The translations under genes were made by a program, and so were the position numbers. A stretch of DNA of 64,000 nucleotides, taken from positions 3,724 through 67,723 of the forward strand of contig NZ_JABFDM010000013.1 in the NCBI RefSeq assembly GCF_013178945.1, given 5' to 3'. Source of the DNA: Bradyrhizobium aeschynomenes. GTDB lineage: Bacteria > Pseudomonadota > Alphaproteobacteria > Rhizobiales > Xanthobacteraceae. Positions 51,240-60,891 of the stretch are shown here, piece by piece; the first letter of the stretch is position 1; each line of letters starts with the position of its first letter. The notes below the pieces were generated by a model. The model searched no databases. It had not been told where the DNA came from and was given only the letters and a program-made list of their open reading frames with translations.

Positions 51240-53687
51240 CTAGTCGACAGCTGAATGGATCGTGAGGTCGCCGGACAGCTCGGTCTCGTCGGATTGTTGC
51301 GAGGGCGCAACGCGCTCGTAGACAAACCTGTTCGTGACATCGCCGCCATCGGCTGACACGCTGATCTGATTCCGTTCGCTGGAACCGCGATATCGCAGAT
51401 ATCCCCCGCTCTCGAGCTTCAGGCGGATATGCTCGCCGCCGGGCAACTCGTCGAGCGTGAAGGTGGAGTCCGGCCCAACGCCGTCACCATCGGGGGCCAT
51501 GTAGTTGTCTTCTCTCTTGCGCAGATGCTTGCCGTTGCCGTTGTCGGCCTTCAGAGCGAAACCGCCACGGTCGGCAGCGACCACCTTGAACAGGCAGAAA
51601 TAGTCGCGGGCAGGTTTCGAGGCGTACAAGCAGTCGCGGTTCTCCCAGTAGCGCGAGAGATACAGGCCGTTCGAGGCCTTCAACGCGATCGTGTCGCCGG
51701 CTTGAAGAACGTGCTCCGCGACCCGGGCCAGAACCCAGTTCTTGATGCCTTCATCCACCGTGCAATGCGGCTGATTCCCGGAGGGGACGTACCATTTGTT
51801 GAACGGTGTCTCACCCGGCTGCACCGTTCTCGCCTCGAACGCGTAGGCGTCCTGACGGGGAACGCCGAGCGCACTGTGAACCGGGATGAAGCAGTTGACC
51901 TCGTAGTGCAGAGCCGCTCTCTGAGGGCAGATCAATGCGTCGTAGATCGTTTTGAAGTTCTTGGCGAGGCCGCCGGCGCAGCCGTCGCGCGTGTAGAAGC
52001 CCTGGGCGTCGGAGTCCACAGAGTAGGAGACGCGCGCATTGCGCGTCTGGTCCCACATGTAGAGCTCGGCATAGTAGGTCTTGGAATTGAAGATCTTGTT
52101 CGGTGTCGCCCAGAGCTCCACCTTGTAGACGGTCGGTGAATCCGTTCGTTCGATGGAGAGGGTCTTGGCGCCGCCCGGAATGCTGACGACATGTGAATCG
52201 AGTGCGCCGTTGCAGATGGCATACTTCTTTGGTCGAGTCGGATAGCCGTGGAATGCGAGCGCCTCCAGTTCCGCGTAGAACTTGCTGAACTCCGGCTTGG
52301 TCAATGACTCCCGTTCGCCATCCCAGCGCCAGACCTGATGGATCAGCATCTGCTTGGCCGCAGGATAATTCAGCAGCGTGTCGGGATCCGGCTGGCGATA
52401 GGCGAAGAACCTCGCCGTGATCTGAGCGGCGAGCGGCACATTGGCCGCCTGATGAGGCGAGTCGAATGTCGTCAGGGCCGCGACGTCGCCGGGGTCGAGC
52501 CGCTGCTGCTCGGCGTAGGCGAGCGCATAGCGGGCGATCAGGCCGCCCATGCTGCCGCCCATGGCATGAATTCGCGGCCGGCCTTGCGCGCCGTTGTCAC
52601 GGATCCAGTACAGCGCCTGGAGATAGACGAACGCGTTGCCCTGAATCGGAGAGCCGCGTTCGTCGAAAATCAGGATGACGAGATCGTAGCCGGCGACGCG
52701 CAACTCGTCCGCAAGCTTGGCATTGGGGTTGTTGCGCTCCCCCGTGAACCCATTGAAATAATCGTAGATGGCGTTTGCATCGTTCTTGCCCGGAAATCCC
52801 TCGGCCAGCAGCAGGGGCTTTCTGAGCTTTCCGCTCCTGTTGCTCCAGGCCCAGTAGACGTGCATCACGCCCTGGTAGAGCTTGCCCTCGTGGGCGATGC
52901 TCGCCCTCACGTGAATCCGACTGGCCGGGACGGGCGCGCCGTTGCCACGCTCGGGGGGAGTCGCGTGCCGAGCGGCATCCGCCACGATGAATCGAAAGGC
53001 AGCGCAGCGGGCCTCGTCACCGAACCATGCTCGCAGCACGATGCGCTGCTCGCCGGCTTCGTCATACGTCACGATGCTTTCGGTGTCGAACAGGGCGGGC
53101 CGAAAGCCTCCACCGTCGCCGAAATCGATCTCGAGACGGTCCGGCAATTCGCCGTTCGAGACGTAGAGCGTCCTGTCCAGCTTGAAATGCACCTCGAGCC
53201 CGTCGTGCACCTCCTGCTGGCGGGAGACGCCCCAATAGGCCGGAGGCAGGATCGCACAGGCGGCGAACGCGGTCCTGGTTTCGATCATGTCGGAGATGTC
53301 GGTCCCCGGCGGCAACTCCAGAGCTGCCTGATCGCGGACGGCCCGGCGCAACGCACCCGCCAGCCTGCGGTCCGGGGCCTGGTATTGCACGTTCAGAACG
53401 CCGATCGCGACCGCGCCTTGCTGCGAGTCCGCGAGGTCGAACATGGCGGAAAGCGGCGGAATGGTCTGCTCCGCCGCAACGGCCAGCTCACCGTACATCG
53501 CCTCCCATTGCCGTTGGTCGATGGTGTCGGCGTAGAGAGCACCATCCCGCAGATTTGCGAGGCCATTCAATCCAAGCAGGATCGGGATGTTCCGGTCTCG
53601 CCCGGCTCTGGAGCGCTGGGTCGCGATGAATTCATCAAGGACGCTGGAGCAGACGGTCTCGCGCTCGGCTGTCAGAATGGCGGACAT
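51240..53687 (-). CDS. Large alpha/beta hydrolase with PKD-like and trefoil-like domains
   Basis: From ATG 53687 (AAGGAGACGACC upstream) the protein is 815 residues. Residues 150-245 include LEIDFGDGGGFRP and a PKD-like pattern. Residues 285-480 form an alpha/beta hydrolase with the nucleophile Ser379 in HAMGGSMGGL, the pattern of PGAP1/lipase-like enzymes. Residues 690-800 resemble a fascin-type beta-trefoil (DTIALKASNGLYLSRYW, GFALKADNGNGKHLRK, LKLESGGYLRYRG). No signal peptide is evident. Function is unknown; a lipase or esterase that binds a glycan or actin-like partner is only a guess. The frame extends upstream to 54185 but that part is a shadow of the MFS gene. Confidence 0.78.
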   Translation of the reverse strand: MSAILTAERETVCSSVLDEFIATQRSRAGRDRNIPILLGLNGLANLRDGALYADTIDQRQWEAMYGELAVAAEQTIPPLSAMFDLADSQQGAVAIGVLNVQYQAPDRRLAGALRRAVRDQAALELPPGTDISDMIETRTAFAACAILPPAYWGVSRQQEVHDGLEVHFKLDRTLYVSNGELPDRLEIDFGDGGGFRPALFDTESIVTYDEAGEQRIVLRAWFGDEARCAAFRFIVADAARHATPPERGNGAPVPASRIHVRASIAHEGKLYQGVMHVYWAWSNRSGKLRKPLLLAEGFPGKNDANAIYDYFNGFTGERNNPNAKLADELRVAGYDLVILIFDERGSPIQGNAFVYLQALYWIRDNGAQGRPRIHAMGGSMGGLIARYALAYAEQQRLDPGDVAALTTFDSPHQAANVPLAAQITARFFAYRQPDPDTLLNYPAAKQMLIHQVWRWDGERESLTKPEFSKFYAELEALAFHGYPTRPKKYAICNGALDSHVVSIPGGAKTLSIERTDSPTVYKVELWATPNKIFNSKTYYAELYMWDQTRNARVSYSVDSDAQGFYTRDGCAGGLAKNFKTIYDALICPQRAALHYEVNCFIPVHSALGVPRQDAYAFEARTVQPGETPFNKWYVPSGNQPHCTVDEGIKNWVLARVAEHVLQAGDTIALKASNGLYLSRYWENRDCLYASKPARDYFCLFKVVAADRGGFALKADNGNGKHLRKREDNYMAPDGDGVGPDSTFTLDELPGGEHIRLKLESGGYLRYRGSSERNQISVSADGGDVTNRFVYERVAPSQQSDETELSGDLTIHSAVD

Positions 53688-53988
53688 GGTCGTCTCCTTG
53701 CCTCCAGACGTGCTGGCGTGCGTGATTTCGTCGAACCGGCATTCACCCTCGAAGGTATTAAGTTGCATGGTGCTATCTCTGGTCGAGATAGCCAAATGGC
53801 TACCTGTCGCCGTTGCGCCGGGAGCATCGAAACTGCGACGGGTCCCCGCGATGGAACTCGTCTGGATCGTCGCGGGCTTTGCCGTGTCGCGCGCCTCCTG
53901 AGCCTTCCGGATTGCCGGCCTGGGCCGCGCGTGTATAAGTCGGCGGCTCGTGCCGCGGCTGCCGCGGACGGTTGTCCGATGGCAGGTC
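53688..53988. other. Divergent intergenic region between hydrolase and MFS genes
   Basis: This 301-bp gap must hold promoters for the minus-strand hydrolase and the plus-strand exporter. I see no further gene and no clear operator. Confidence 0.4.
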
Positions 53989-55251
53989 ATGGTCGAGAGC
54001 GACGTCAACAGATCCGACGGCATGCCGCAGCCGCCGCGCCGCGGCGCCGTTGCCTTCATCTTTGTCACCATTCTGCTCGACATGCTCGCGCTCGGGCTGA
54101 TCATGCCGATCCTGCCGAAGCTGATCGAAGGCTTCGTCGGCAACGACACCGCGCAGGCGGCGCGCATCTTCGGCCTGTTCGGCACCGCCTGGGCGCTGAT
54201 GCAGTTCGTGTTCTCGCCGGTGCTCGGCAGCCTGTCCGACCGGTTCGGGCGGCGGCCGGTGATCCTGTTGTCGAATTTCGGGCTCGCGGCGGACTACGTG
54301 CTGATGGCGCTGGCGCCCTCGCTCGCCTGGCTCTTTCTGGGGCGGCTGATCTCCGGCGTCACCTCGGCCAGCATCTCCACGGCGTTTGCCTACATCGCCG
54401 ACCTGACGCCGCCGGAGCGCCGCGCAGCGATCTTCGGCCGCATTGGCGCGGCGTTCGGCGCCGGCTTCGTGCTGGGTCCGGCCACCGGCGGACTGCTCGG
54501 CGACATCGATCCGCGACTGCCGTTCTGGGCTGCAGCAGGGCTCAGCTTCGCCAACGCCCTGTATGGATTGCTGGTGCTGCCGGAATCGCTCTCGCCCGAA
54601 CGGCGCAGTCCATTCCGCTGGCGAACCGCCAACCCGCTCGGCGCGCTGCAATTGCTGCGCTCGGACAGGACGCTCGCCGGACTCTCCGCCGTCAACTTCA
54701 TCACCCAGCTCGCCCATGTCGTGCTGCCGTCGACCTTCGTGCTGTATGCGACCTATCGCTATGGCTGGGACACGCGCACCGTCGGCCTCACGTTGGCGAT
54801 CGTCGGGGTCTGCGCCATGATCGTGCAGGGCGGGGCGGTCGGGCTGATCGTGCGCTCGCTCGGCGAGCGCGGCGCGCTGATGCTGGGACTGTCGGCTGGC
54901 GCGGTGGGATTTCTGATCTTCGGCCTCGCGCCCACGGGAACGCTGAGCTGGCTCGGCATTCCCGCGATGGCGCTGTGGGGCGTGTCGGGTGCTGCGATCC
55001 AGGCGCTGATGACGCGGCTGGTGGCGCCCGACAAACAAGGTCAGCTGCAGGGCGCGACGTCGAGCGTGCAGAGCATGGCCCAGCTTGCCGGACCGTTCCT
55101 GTTCACGCTGACCTTTGCCTATTTCATCGGCGCTGCCGCGCCGGTGCATCTGCCGGGCGCGCCGTTCCTGCTGGCTGCGGCGCTGCTGATCGGAGCACTC
55201 GTGATGGCCGTCCGGACACTGCGTGCGGGCAACGAAAAACCCTCATCCTGA
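53989..55251 (+). CDS. MFS exporter of the TetA-like (DHA1) family
   Basis: The 420-residue protein has 12 predicted membrane segments and the DHA1 motif A GSLSDRFGRRPVIL after helix 2, plus GAAFGAGFVLGPATGG (motif C) in helix 5, the mark of antiporters. Start ATG 53989 is chosen; ATG 54022 (MPQPPRRG) is equally possible. It is similar to tetracycline-type efflux proteins; the natural substrate is unknown. Its end carries a hairpin shared with the opposing gene. Confidence 0.85.
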   Translation: MVESDVNRSDGMPQPPRRGAVAFIFVTILLDMLALGLIMPILPKLIEGFVGNDTAQAARIFGLFGTAWALMQFVFSPVLGSLSDRFGRRPVILLSNFGLAADYVLMALAPSLAWLFLGRLISGVTSASISTAFAYIADLTPPERRAAIFGRIGAAFGAGFVLGPATGGLLGDIDPRLPFWAAAGLSFANALYGLLVLPESLSPERRSPFRWRTANPLGALQLLRSDRTLAGLSAVNFITQLAHVVLPSTFVLYATYRYGWDTRTVGLTLAIVGVCAMIVQGGAVGLIVRSLGERGALMLGLSAGAVGFLIFGLAPTGTLSWLGIPAMALWGVSGAAIQALMTRLVAPDKQGQLQGATSSVQSMAQLAGPFLFTLTFAYFIGAAAPVHLPGAPFLLAAALLIGALVMAVRTLRAGNEKPSS

Positions 55252-55284
55252 CACGCGGAGTTGAATGCGTGTGGGATGAGGGTT
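55235..55284 (-). terminator. Terminator in convergent gap
   Basis: AACCCTCATCC (55238-55248) and GGATGAGGGTT (55274-55284) form an 11-bp stem extended by ACACGC/GCGTGT. On the minus strand the stem is followed by a run of T (AAAAA at 55235-55239 on the plus strand), making an intrinsic terminator for the minus-strand binding-protein gene. The left arm overlaps the last codons of the MFS gene. Confidence 0.7.
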
Positions 55285-55363
55285 GATCGGGACCGGGGGC
55301 CTCATGGTTGGAGATGGCGCGAGGCGCCTCATCACCATGAGGGTCCGTCGAGGGGCCGCAGGC

Positions 55364-56590
55364 CTACTTCTTCACCAGCGGACAGTCGCTGGCCTCGAGC
55401 GGCTTGGCGGCGTCCTCCGGCGCGATCTTGGCGATCAGCTTGTAGTAGTCCCACGGATATTTGGACTCTTCCGGCTTCTTGACCTCGAAGAGATAGGCCG
55501 GGATCAGGCGGCGGCCGTCGGCGCGCAGCGGGCCCTTGCCGAACAGCGGGTCGTCGGTCGGGATCTCCTTCATCTTGGCCACGACCTTGGCGCCGTCATG
55601 CGGATTGCCGCCGAGCGCCTCCAGTGCCTTCAGGTAATGCAGCGTGCCGGCGTAGTTGCCGGCCACCGTCATCGACGGCATCGTGCCCTTCGGCGACAGC
55701 TTCTGGAAACGCTTCGACCATTCGCGGGTCTGGTCGTTCAGATCCCAGTAGAACGATTCCGTGAACGTCAGGCCCTGCGCGACCTTCAGCCCCAGCGCAT
55801 GCACGTCGTTGACGAACAGCAAGAGCGCGGCGAGCTTCTGGCCGCCCTGGACGATGCCGAATTCGGAGGCCTGCTTGATCGAGTTGGTGGTGTCGCCGCC
55901 GGCATTGGCAAGCCCGATGACCTTCGCCTTCGACGACTGCGCCTGCAGCAGGAAGGACGAGAAGTCGGCGGTGTTGAGCGGATGCTTCACCGAGCCCAGC
56001 ACCTTGCCGCCGCTGCTGGTCACCACGGCCGAGGTGTCGCGCTCCAGCGCGTGACCGAAGGCGTAGTCGGCGGTGAGGAAGAACCAGCTGTCGCCGCCGG
56101 CCTTGGTCAGCGCCTTGCCGGTGCCGTTGGCGAGCATGTAGGTGTCGTAGGTGAAGGAGATGGTGTTGGCGTTGCAGGCCTTGCCGGTGAGGTCCGCCGT
56201 GGCGGCACCGGAGTTCAGCAGGATCGAGTTCTTCTCCTTGACCAGATTGGAGACGGCCAGCGCCACGCCCGAGTTCGGCGTGTCCATGATCACGTCGACC
56301 TTCTGGGTGTCGATCCACTGCCGGCCGATGTTGACGCCGACGTCAGGCTTGTTCTGGTGATCGCCGCTGATGACCTCGATGGTCCAGCCCTTGGCCTTGA
56401 GGCCGGAATCCTCGACCGCCATGTTGACGGCCGCGACCGAGTTGGGGCCGCCGATGTCGGCATAGAGGCTCGACATGTCGTTGAGCACGCCGATCTTGAC
56501 GACCTTGTCGTCGGCGAAGGCGGAGCCGGCAAAGCAGAGCGCGGTGGCAGCGAGCAGCGCGGCCATCCGGCGCGTATGAGACGTCGTCAT
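55364..56590 (-). CDS. Branched-chain amino-acid-type ABC substrate-binding protein (orphan)
   Basis: From ATG 56590 (GGAGGACTTTG upstream) the protein is 408 residues with a signal peptide cleaving at SAFA-D and a type I periplasmic fold: VKIGVLNDMSSLYADIGGPN, and DSWFFLTADYAFGHALERDT. These proteins bind amino acids, aromatic acids or other solutes. No permease or ATPase genes are adjacent, so it is an orphan here. A terminator follows at 55235-55284. Confidence 0.9.
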   Translation of the reverse strand: MTTSHTRRMAALLAATALCFAGSAFADDKVVKIGVLNDMSSLYADIGGPNSVAAVNMAVEDSGLKAKGWTIEVISGDHQNKPDVGVNIGRQWIDTQKVDVIMDTPNSGVALAVSNLVKEKNSILLNSGAATADLTGKACNANTISFTYDTYMLANGTGKALTKAGGDSWFFLTADYAFGHALERDTSAVVTSSGGKVLGSVKHPLNTADFSSFLLQAQSSKAKVIGLANAGGDTTNSIKQASEFGIVQGGQKLAALLLFVNDVHALGLKVAQGLTFTESFYWDLNDQTREWSKRFQKLSPKGTMPSMTVAGNYAGTLHYLKALEALGGNPHDGAKVVAKMKEIPTDDPLFGKGPLRADGRRLIPAYLFEVKKPEESKYPWDYYKLIAKIAPEDAAKPLEASDCPLVKK

Positions 56591-56734
56591 CAAAGTCCTC
56601 CCTGGTGTCGTGTCGCGGCGGGGTTTGTTGGGCGCCCCTTGCCGTCTGTCATCCTGGATAGCCGGTCTCGTGGGTTGCGGCAATGCGCCAATAGGGGGGA
56701 GGGGCGCCCAAGCTTTGTGCTGATGGCGTGAGCG

Positions 56735-57871
56735 TTAACGCAGGGCGTCCGAGGTCAGCCTGAATTTCTGGATGCGCTTTCCGGTGTCGACCTCGGCGGT
56801 ATAAACGTTGCCTTGCTTGTCGACGGCCATCGCATGCACCCAATGGAACTGGCCGGCATTGCGGCCATTGTGACCGAAGCTCCCGACCACGCTGCCGTCG
56901 GCGCGGCGGATGATGCGGATCTCGTTGTTCTCGCCGTCCGCGGACAACAGATAGGTCTGCTTCGGATCGGGCCAGATCGCGACGTCCCACACCGCGCCGT
57001 TGCCCAGCGTGTTCTTCTCGAAGAACCATTCCGTCACGAAGGTGCCGTCCTTCCTGAACACCTGGATGCGATCGTTGATGCGGTCGCAGACATAGACGAG
57101 GCCGTCGTCGGCGATCTTCACGCAATGTACGGGATTGCCGAACTGCTGCGCCGCCGGCGCCTTGGGATCGTAGGGCGGCTGCTTGGCATCGTCGGGAGTG
57201 CGACCATACGCGCCCCAATGCCGCTTGTAGGCCAGCGTCGTCGCATCGAACACGATGACGCGGCGGTTGCCGTAGCCGTCGGCCACATAGATCTCGTTCG
57301 CGTCCTTGTCGATCGCGGTCTCCGCCGGCTTGCCGAGCTGCGTCGTGTCGTTCGAGCCCTTGCTCGGCGCAATCGCTCCGATCTGTGCGACGAACTTGCC
57401 GTCTACGGTGAATTTCAGGATCGCGTTGTCGTTGTCGGCATTGCCGCCGATCCAGACGAAGCCGCGCTCGTCGACCTCGATGCCGTGCTCACGGCCGACC
57501 CATTCGTAGCCCTGTCCTGGGCCGCCCCAGGCGCGCAGCAGATTGCCGTCGACGTCGAATTCCAGCACCGGCGGCGCCGGAATGCAGCATTTCGAGCGCG
57601 GCGGATTCAGCGCTGCGCCCTTTTCGTCGTCGGTCAGCGAGCGTGGCCGCTGGATGACCCAGATGTGGCCCTGGCCATCCACGGTGACGCCGCCCACCTG
57701 GCCGAGGATCCAATTGTTGGGCAACTGCTTCGGCCAGGACGGCTCGACGGCGAAGGCCGGGATGTCGGCGGCGCTGACGCTGCGCGGCAGCAAAAGAACG
57801 GTGGCCGCAATCGCCGAGACAAGCATCATCAGGGCAAGATCGATCGCTCGTCTGCGCGGTGCTCGCGTCAT
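56735..57871 (-). CDS. Exported NHL-repeat six-bladed propeller protein
   Basis: The 378-residue protein (ATG 57871, GGGGGGAGGA upstream) has an N-terminal signal/anchor cleaving near SVSA-A. NHL-type blades follow: ILGQVGGVTVDGQGHIWVIQ, EHGIEVDERGFVWIGGNAD, KPAETAIDKDANEIYVADGY and GQFHWVHAMAVDKQGNVYTA. The fold is shared with peptidyl-amidoglycolate lyase and with carrier propellers; the catalytic role is unproven. It lies 144 bp upstream of the orphan binding-protein gene on the same strand, so the two may be functionally linked. Confidence 0.8.
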   Translation of the reverse strand: MTRAPRRRAIDLALMMLVSAIAATVLLLPRSVSAADIPAFAVEPSWPKQLPNNWILGQVGGVTVDGQGHIWVIQRPRSLTDDEKGAALNPPRSKCCIPAPPVLEFDVDGNLLRAWGGPGQGYEWVGREHGIEVDERGFVWIGGNADNDNAILKFTVDGKFVAQIGAIAPSKGSNDTTQLGKPAETAIDKDANEIYVADGYGNRRVIVFDATTLAYKRHWGAYGRTPDDAKQPPYDPKAPAAQQFGNPVHCVKIADDGLVYVCDRINDRIQVFRKDGTFVTEWFFEKNTLGNGAVWDVAIWPDPKQTYLLSADGENNEIRIIRRADGSVVGSFGHNGRNAGQFHWVHAMAVDKQGNVYTAEVDTGKRIQKFRLTSDALR

Positions 57872-57966
57872 GGCATCCTCCCCCCGAGATCGGCTGCGGT
57901 CGGCCGCTTTGTTGCAAGCAGTCAATCGTGCGCAGGGGAGGGTGTCAATTGAAGTGCAGGCGGGCG

Positions 57967-58587
57967 TCAGGTGTGAGCGGCCGTGTGCCTGGTCGCCGAG
58001 GGCGGCGCAAGGAAGCGTCTCAGCATGATCCGCAGATGCGCACTGCTCGCCGGAATGTCGACGGCCGGATTGCGGATCGGCAGCGCGCGGGCGCCGTCGA
58101 CGATGGCGAGCAGGAGATTGGCGGTCGCCTCGGGATCGAGCCCGGCATCGACCTCGCCACGCTGCTGCGCCTGGACGAGGAACTCGACCAGGAGCGTACG
58201 CATCGCGCACGTCTGGGCGTGGACGATCGCCGCGAAGTCGGGATTGCGGCAGGCCTCCGCCAGCGCCTCGGTGCTGAGCATCTGGGCCTGCGGCTGGTGG
58301 AGGCTGGTGTTTTCGAGTTCATGCACCAGCGCATCGATCACATCAGGCGCCGCCAGCACGGCCTGGAGCCGGGCCGCGGCATGGCTGAGGTTCATCTCCA
58401 CCAGCGCCTGGATCATGGCCTCCTTGCTCGGGAAGTAGTGATAGAGGTGGCCCGGGCTGATTTTGGCGGCAGCGCAGATGTCGGTGGTGCTGGCGCCGTG
58501 AAACCCGCTCCTGACGAAGCACGACAGCGCCGCCTGGAGAATCTCCCGGCGCTTCTGCTCATGCTTGACCGGATCGACCTTCCGCAT
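57967..58587 (-). CDS. TetR-family regulator
   Basis: The 206-residue protein has a TetR helix-turn-helix at residues 10-55 (ILQAALSCFVRSGFHGASTT, ICAAAKISPGHLYHYFPSKE) and a C-terminal ligand domain (TetR_C-type). ATG 58587 is chosen over an upstream non-ATG start at 58608. It is upstream of the NHL-repeat gene on the same strand and divergent from the lipoprotein operon, either of which could be its target. Confidence 0.87.
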   Translation of the reverse strand: MRKVDPVKHEQKRREILQAALSCFVRSGFHGASTTDICAAAKISPGHLYHYFPSKEAMIQALVEMNLSHAAARLQAVLAAPDVIDALVHELENTSLHQPQAQMLSTEALAEACRNPDFAAIVHAQTCAMRTLLVEFLVQAQQRGEVDAGLDPEATANLLLAIVDGARALPIRNPAVDIPASSAHLRIMLRRFLAPPSATRHTAAHT

Positions 58588-58765
58588 CGCTTCAATTCCG
58601 CCGCCCAACTCTCGCCAAAATCGCAGGCTCCCGACAACTCATTGTAATATAAAATAATATTTCGCGCCGCTGTAATCTAGAGAATTTGATCTAGCTTTGT
58701 TGGACAAGTGCCGACGCTTGTGAGAATAAATAGAGTAAGTTCTCTATCAATGGGTTTTCCGCGTC

Positions 58766-59656
58766 ATGCGTGTCGCCTCGCTGCAGTGGACGGCGCTTCT
58801 CTCCGTGGCCTTGGCGCAGTCGGGTTGCGCGACCGCACCGCTGGAACGCGCCGGTTCGCTGCGGAATTACGACCGGCTCGCTGACGCCAACGGTCTCCTG
58901 ACCCGGGCTCAGATCAAGGCCAACAAGCAAGAGTTGATCGAAGCGAAGACCATCCGGATCGAGCCGACCGCATTTCCGCCGCGTCCCGACGTCACCCTGG
59001 ACGAATCCGAGCGCAAGCTGGTGGCCAATGTGATCAGCCGCGAAATGTGCCTGCGCTTGAGCGAGCGCTTCCGCATCGTCTCGCCGGGAGAGGATTCCGA
59101 CCTGACGGTGAGGGCGACCGTAACCCACGCGACCGCCACCAATGCGACCGCATCCGCGGCCTCGCAGGCGGCCTCGGTCGCCAAGAGCGTGGCGCTTCCG
59201 GGCGTGCCGGTGCCCGTGCCGCGGCTTCCGGTCGGGCTGGGAACATTGTCGGTCGAGGCCGAGGCGCGCAACTTCGCCGGTTTCCAGGCCGCCGCGATGG
59301 TATGGGCGCGCGGCGCCAATTCTGTCTCGACGGCCCGCATGGCCAATGACGGCGATGCCTACGATCTCGCGTCCGAGTTCGGGGCCGATTTCGCCAAGCT
59401 GGTCTCGACCGGCGAGTCGCCGTTCGGCGGCCTGCCGTCGCTGCCGTCGGCATCGAGCCTGCCGGCCAAGCTGGGCGGCGCGCCAAAATATGCCGCCTGC
59501 GAGCAGTTCGGGCGCTTTCCCGGCGTGAAGGGGTTTGTCGGCGCGGGTCTTGGCCTGCCTCCGGGCTGGACCGACAAGGGCGCCGAGGAGGCGAGCTCCA
59601 CAGCGCAACCGCCGCCGCCGGTGGTCGCGCGCATGGAGCAGCAGCCCGCGCGATGA
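58766..59656 (+). CDS. DUF3313-family probable lipoprotein
   Basis: The 296-residue protein starts with a hydrophobic segment and a Cys in AQSGCATAPL. This is a weak lipobox with Gln at minus 3, so lipidation is likely but not certain. The body has the DUF3313 phrase GSLRNYDRLADANGLLTRAQ and a Ser/Ala-rich region. It overlaps the downstream patatin gene by ATGA and is preceded by an AT-rich promoter region at 58640-58760. Function is unknown. Confidence 0.75.
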   Translation: MRVASLQWTALLSVALAQSGCATAPLERAGSLRNYDRLADANGLLTRAQIKANKQELIEAKTIRIEPTAFPPRPDVTLDESERKLVANVISREMCLRLSERFRIVSPGEDSDLTVRATVTHATATNATASAASQAASVAKSVALPGVPVPVPRLPVGLGTLSVEAEARNFAGFQAAAMVWARGANSVSTARMANDGDAYDLASEFGADFAKLVSTGESPFGGLPSLPSASSLPAKLGGAPKYAACEQFGRFPGVKGFVGAGLGLPPGWTDKGAEEASSTAQPPPPVVARMEQQPAR

Positions 59657-60891
59657 CCCCGGCCGTTGATGTCCGCACCGTCGTCTCGCGTGTGTTGCTG
59701 ACGCTCGCCGTCGCGCTGCCGCTGGCGGCCTGCGCCGCGATCATGCCGCGCAACGCCGCGCCCGAGCTCGCGGCCGCCAGCGCCGAGCCGGTCGGTTTTC
59801 GCGACGTGCGCTATTGGGGCGATGAGCCGGCGCCGCGCTTTGCCGAGGCTTCCGTGCAGCGCGCCTCGGCCATGCTTCCCGCCCAGCGCTCGCTGAACTT
59901 TCTGGCGATCTCCGGCGGCGCGGAGAACGGCGCGTTCGGCGCCGGGCTCCTCGTCGGCTGGAGCGAGGCGGGCAACCGGCCGAACTTCGACATGGTGACC
60001 GGCGTGAGCTCCGGCGCGCTGATCGCGCCCTTCGTCTTCCTCGGGCGGGCGCATGACGACCGGCTGCAGGAGGTGTTCACGGCTTATGAGCGCAAGGACA
60101 TCTTCACCTCCAACATTCCCGGCCTGTTGCAGGGCTCGGCGCTGGCCGACAACACGCCGCTGTCGCGGCTGATCGAGAAATATGTCGATCGCGAGTTCCT
60201 GCGCGACGTCGCCCGCGAGAGCAGCAAGGGCAGGGTGCTGCTGGTCGGCACCACCAATCTCGACGCGCAGCGGCCGGTGCTGTGGGACATGGGCCGCATC
60301 GCCGCCGCCGACACGCCGGAGGCGATCGAGCTGTTCCGCAAGGTGCTGCTGGCCTCGGCGACGGTGCCCGGCGCGTTCGCGCCGGTGCGCATCAAGGTGC
60401 GGATCGGCGACACCGACTATGACGAGCTGCATGTCGATGGCGGTGTCACCCGCCAGGTCTTCATCGGCCCCTCGGTGCTGCGCCTCGTCTCCGGGCGCGG
60501 CCCGCGCCGCACCGTGAACGGCGCGCATCTTTACGTCATCCGCAATGCCCGCATCGATCCGCAATTCGAGAGCGTCGGTGCCGACGTGCTCTCGGTGACG
60601 CAGCGCTCGCTCGCCACGCTGATCAAGAACCAGGGCATCGGCGACATCTACCGGATCTATTCGGTAGCGAAGTTCAACGGCATCGACTTCAACCTCGCGA
60701 GCGTTCCCGGCGATTTCCAGGTCAAAGCCGACGGCCCGTTCGACCGCACCTACATGACCGCTTTGTTCGACCGCGGCCGCGACATGGGCCGCCGCGGCTA
60801 TCCCTGGGTGAAGGCTCTTCCGGGCCTGCAGTCCAACGAGCATGGCATCACGGCGCAACTGCCAGCGCCCACGATGGCAGCCGCGCGATGA
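59653..60891 (+). CDS. Patatin-like phospholipase, probable lipoprotein
   Basis: The 412-residue protein has a lipobox LAACA near residue 27, then a patatin domain: oxyanion loop SGGAENGAFGAG (about 87-98), nucleophile Ser119 in GVSSGA and the dyad Asp in HVDGGVT. The Ser-Asp dyad cleaves acyl esters of lipids. It is coupled by start/stop overlaps to the DUF3313 protein upstream and a small lipoprotein downstream, suggesting a cell-envelope complex. Confidence 0.88.
   Translation: MTPAVDVRTVVSRVLLTLAVALPLAACAAIMPRNAAPELAAASAEPVGFRDVRYWGDEPAPRFAEASVQRASAMLPAQRSLNFLAISGGAENGAFGAGLLVGWSEAGNRPNFDMVTGVSSGALIAPFVFLGRAHDDRLQEVFTAYERKDIFTSNIPGLLQGSALADNTPLSRLIEKYVDREFLRDVARESSKGRVLLVGTTNLDAQRPVLWDMGRIAAADTPEAIELFRKVLLASATVPGAFAPVRIKVRIGDTDYDELHVDGGVTRQVFIGPSVLRLVSGRGPRRTVNGAHLYVIRNARIDPQFESVGADVLSVTQRSLATLIKNQGIGDIYRIYSVAKFNGIDFNLASVPGDFQVKADGPFDRTYMTALFDRGRDMGRRGYPWVKALPGLQSNEHGITAQLPAPTMAAAR

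Noticed and set aside
53688..54185. N-terminal extension of the 815-residue hydrolase
   Set aside because: The extra residues are a shadow of the MFS gene, and AAGGAG is well placed only for ATG 53687.
52338..55286. 982-codon plus-strand frame across the hydrolase and MFS genes
   Set aside because: It is antisense to one real gene and out of frame with another; no domain over its length.
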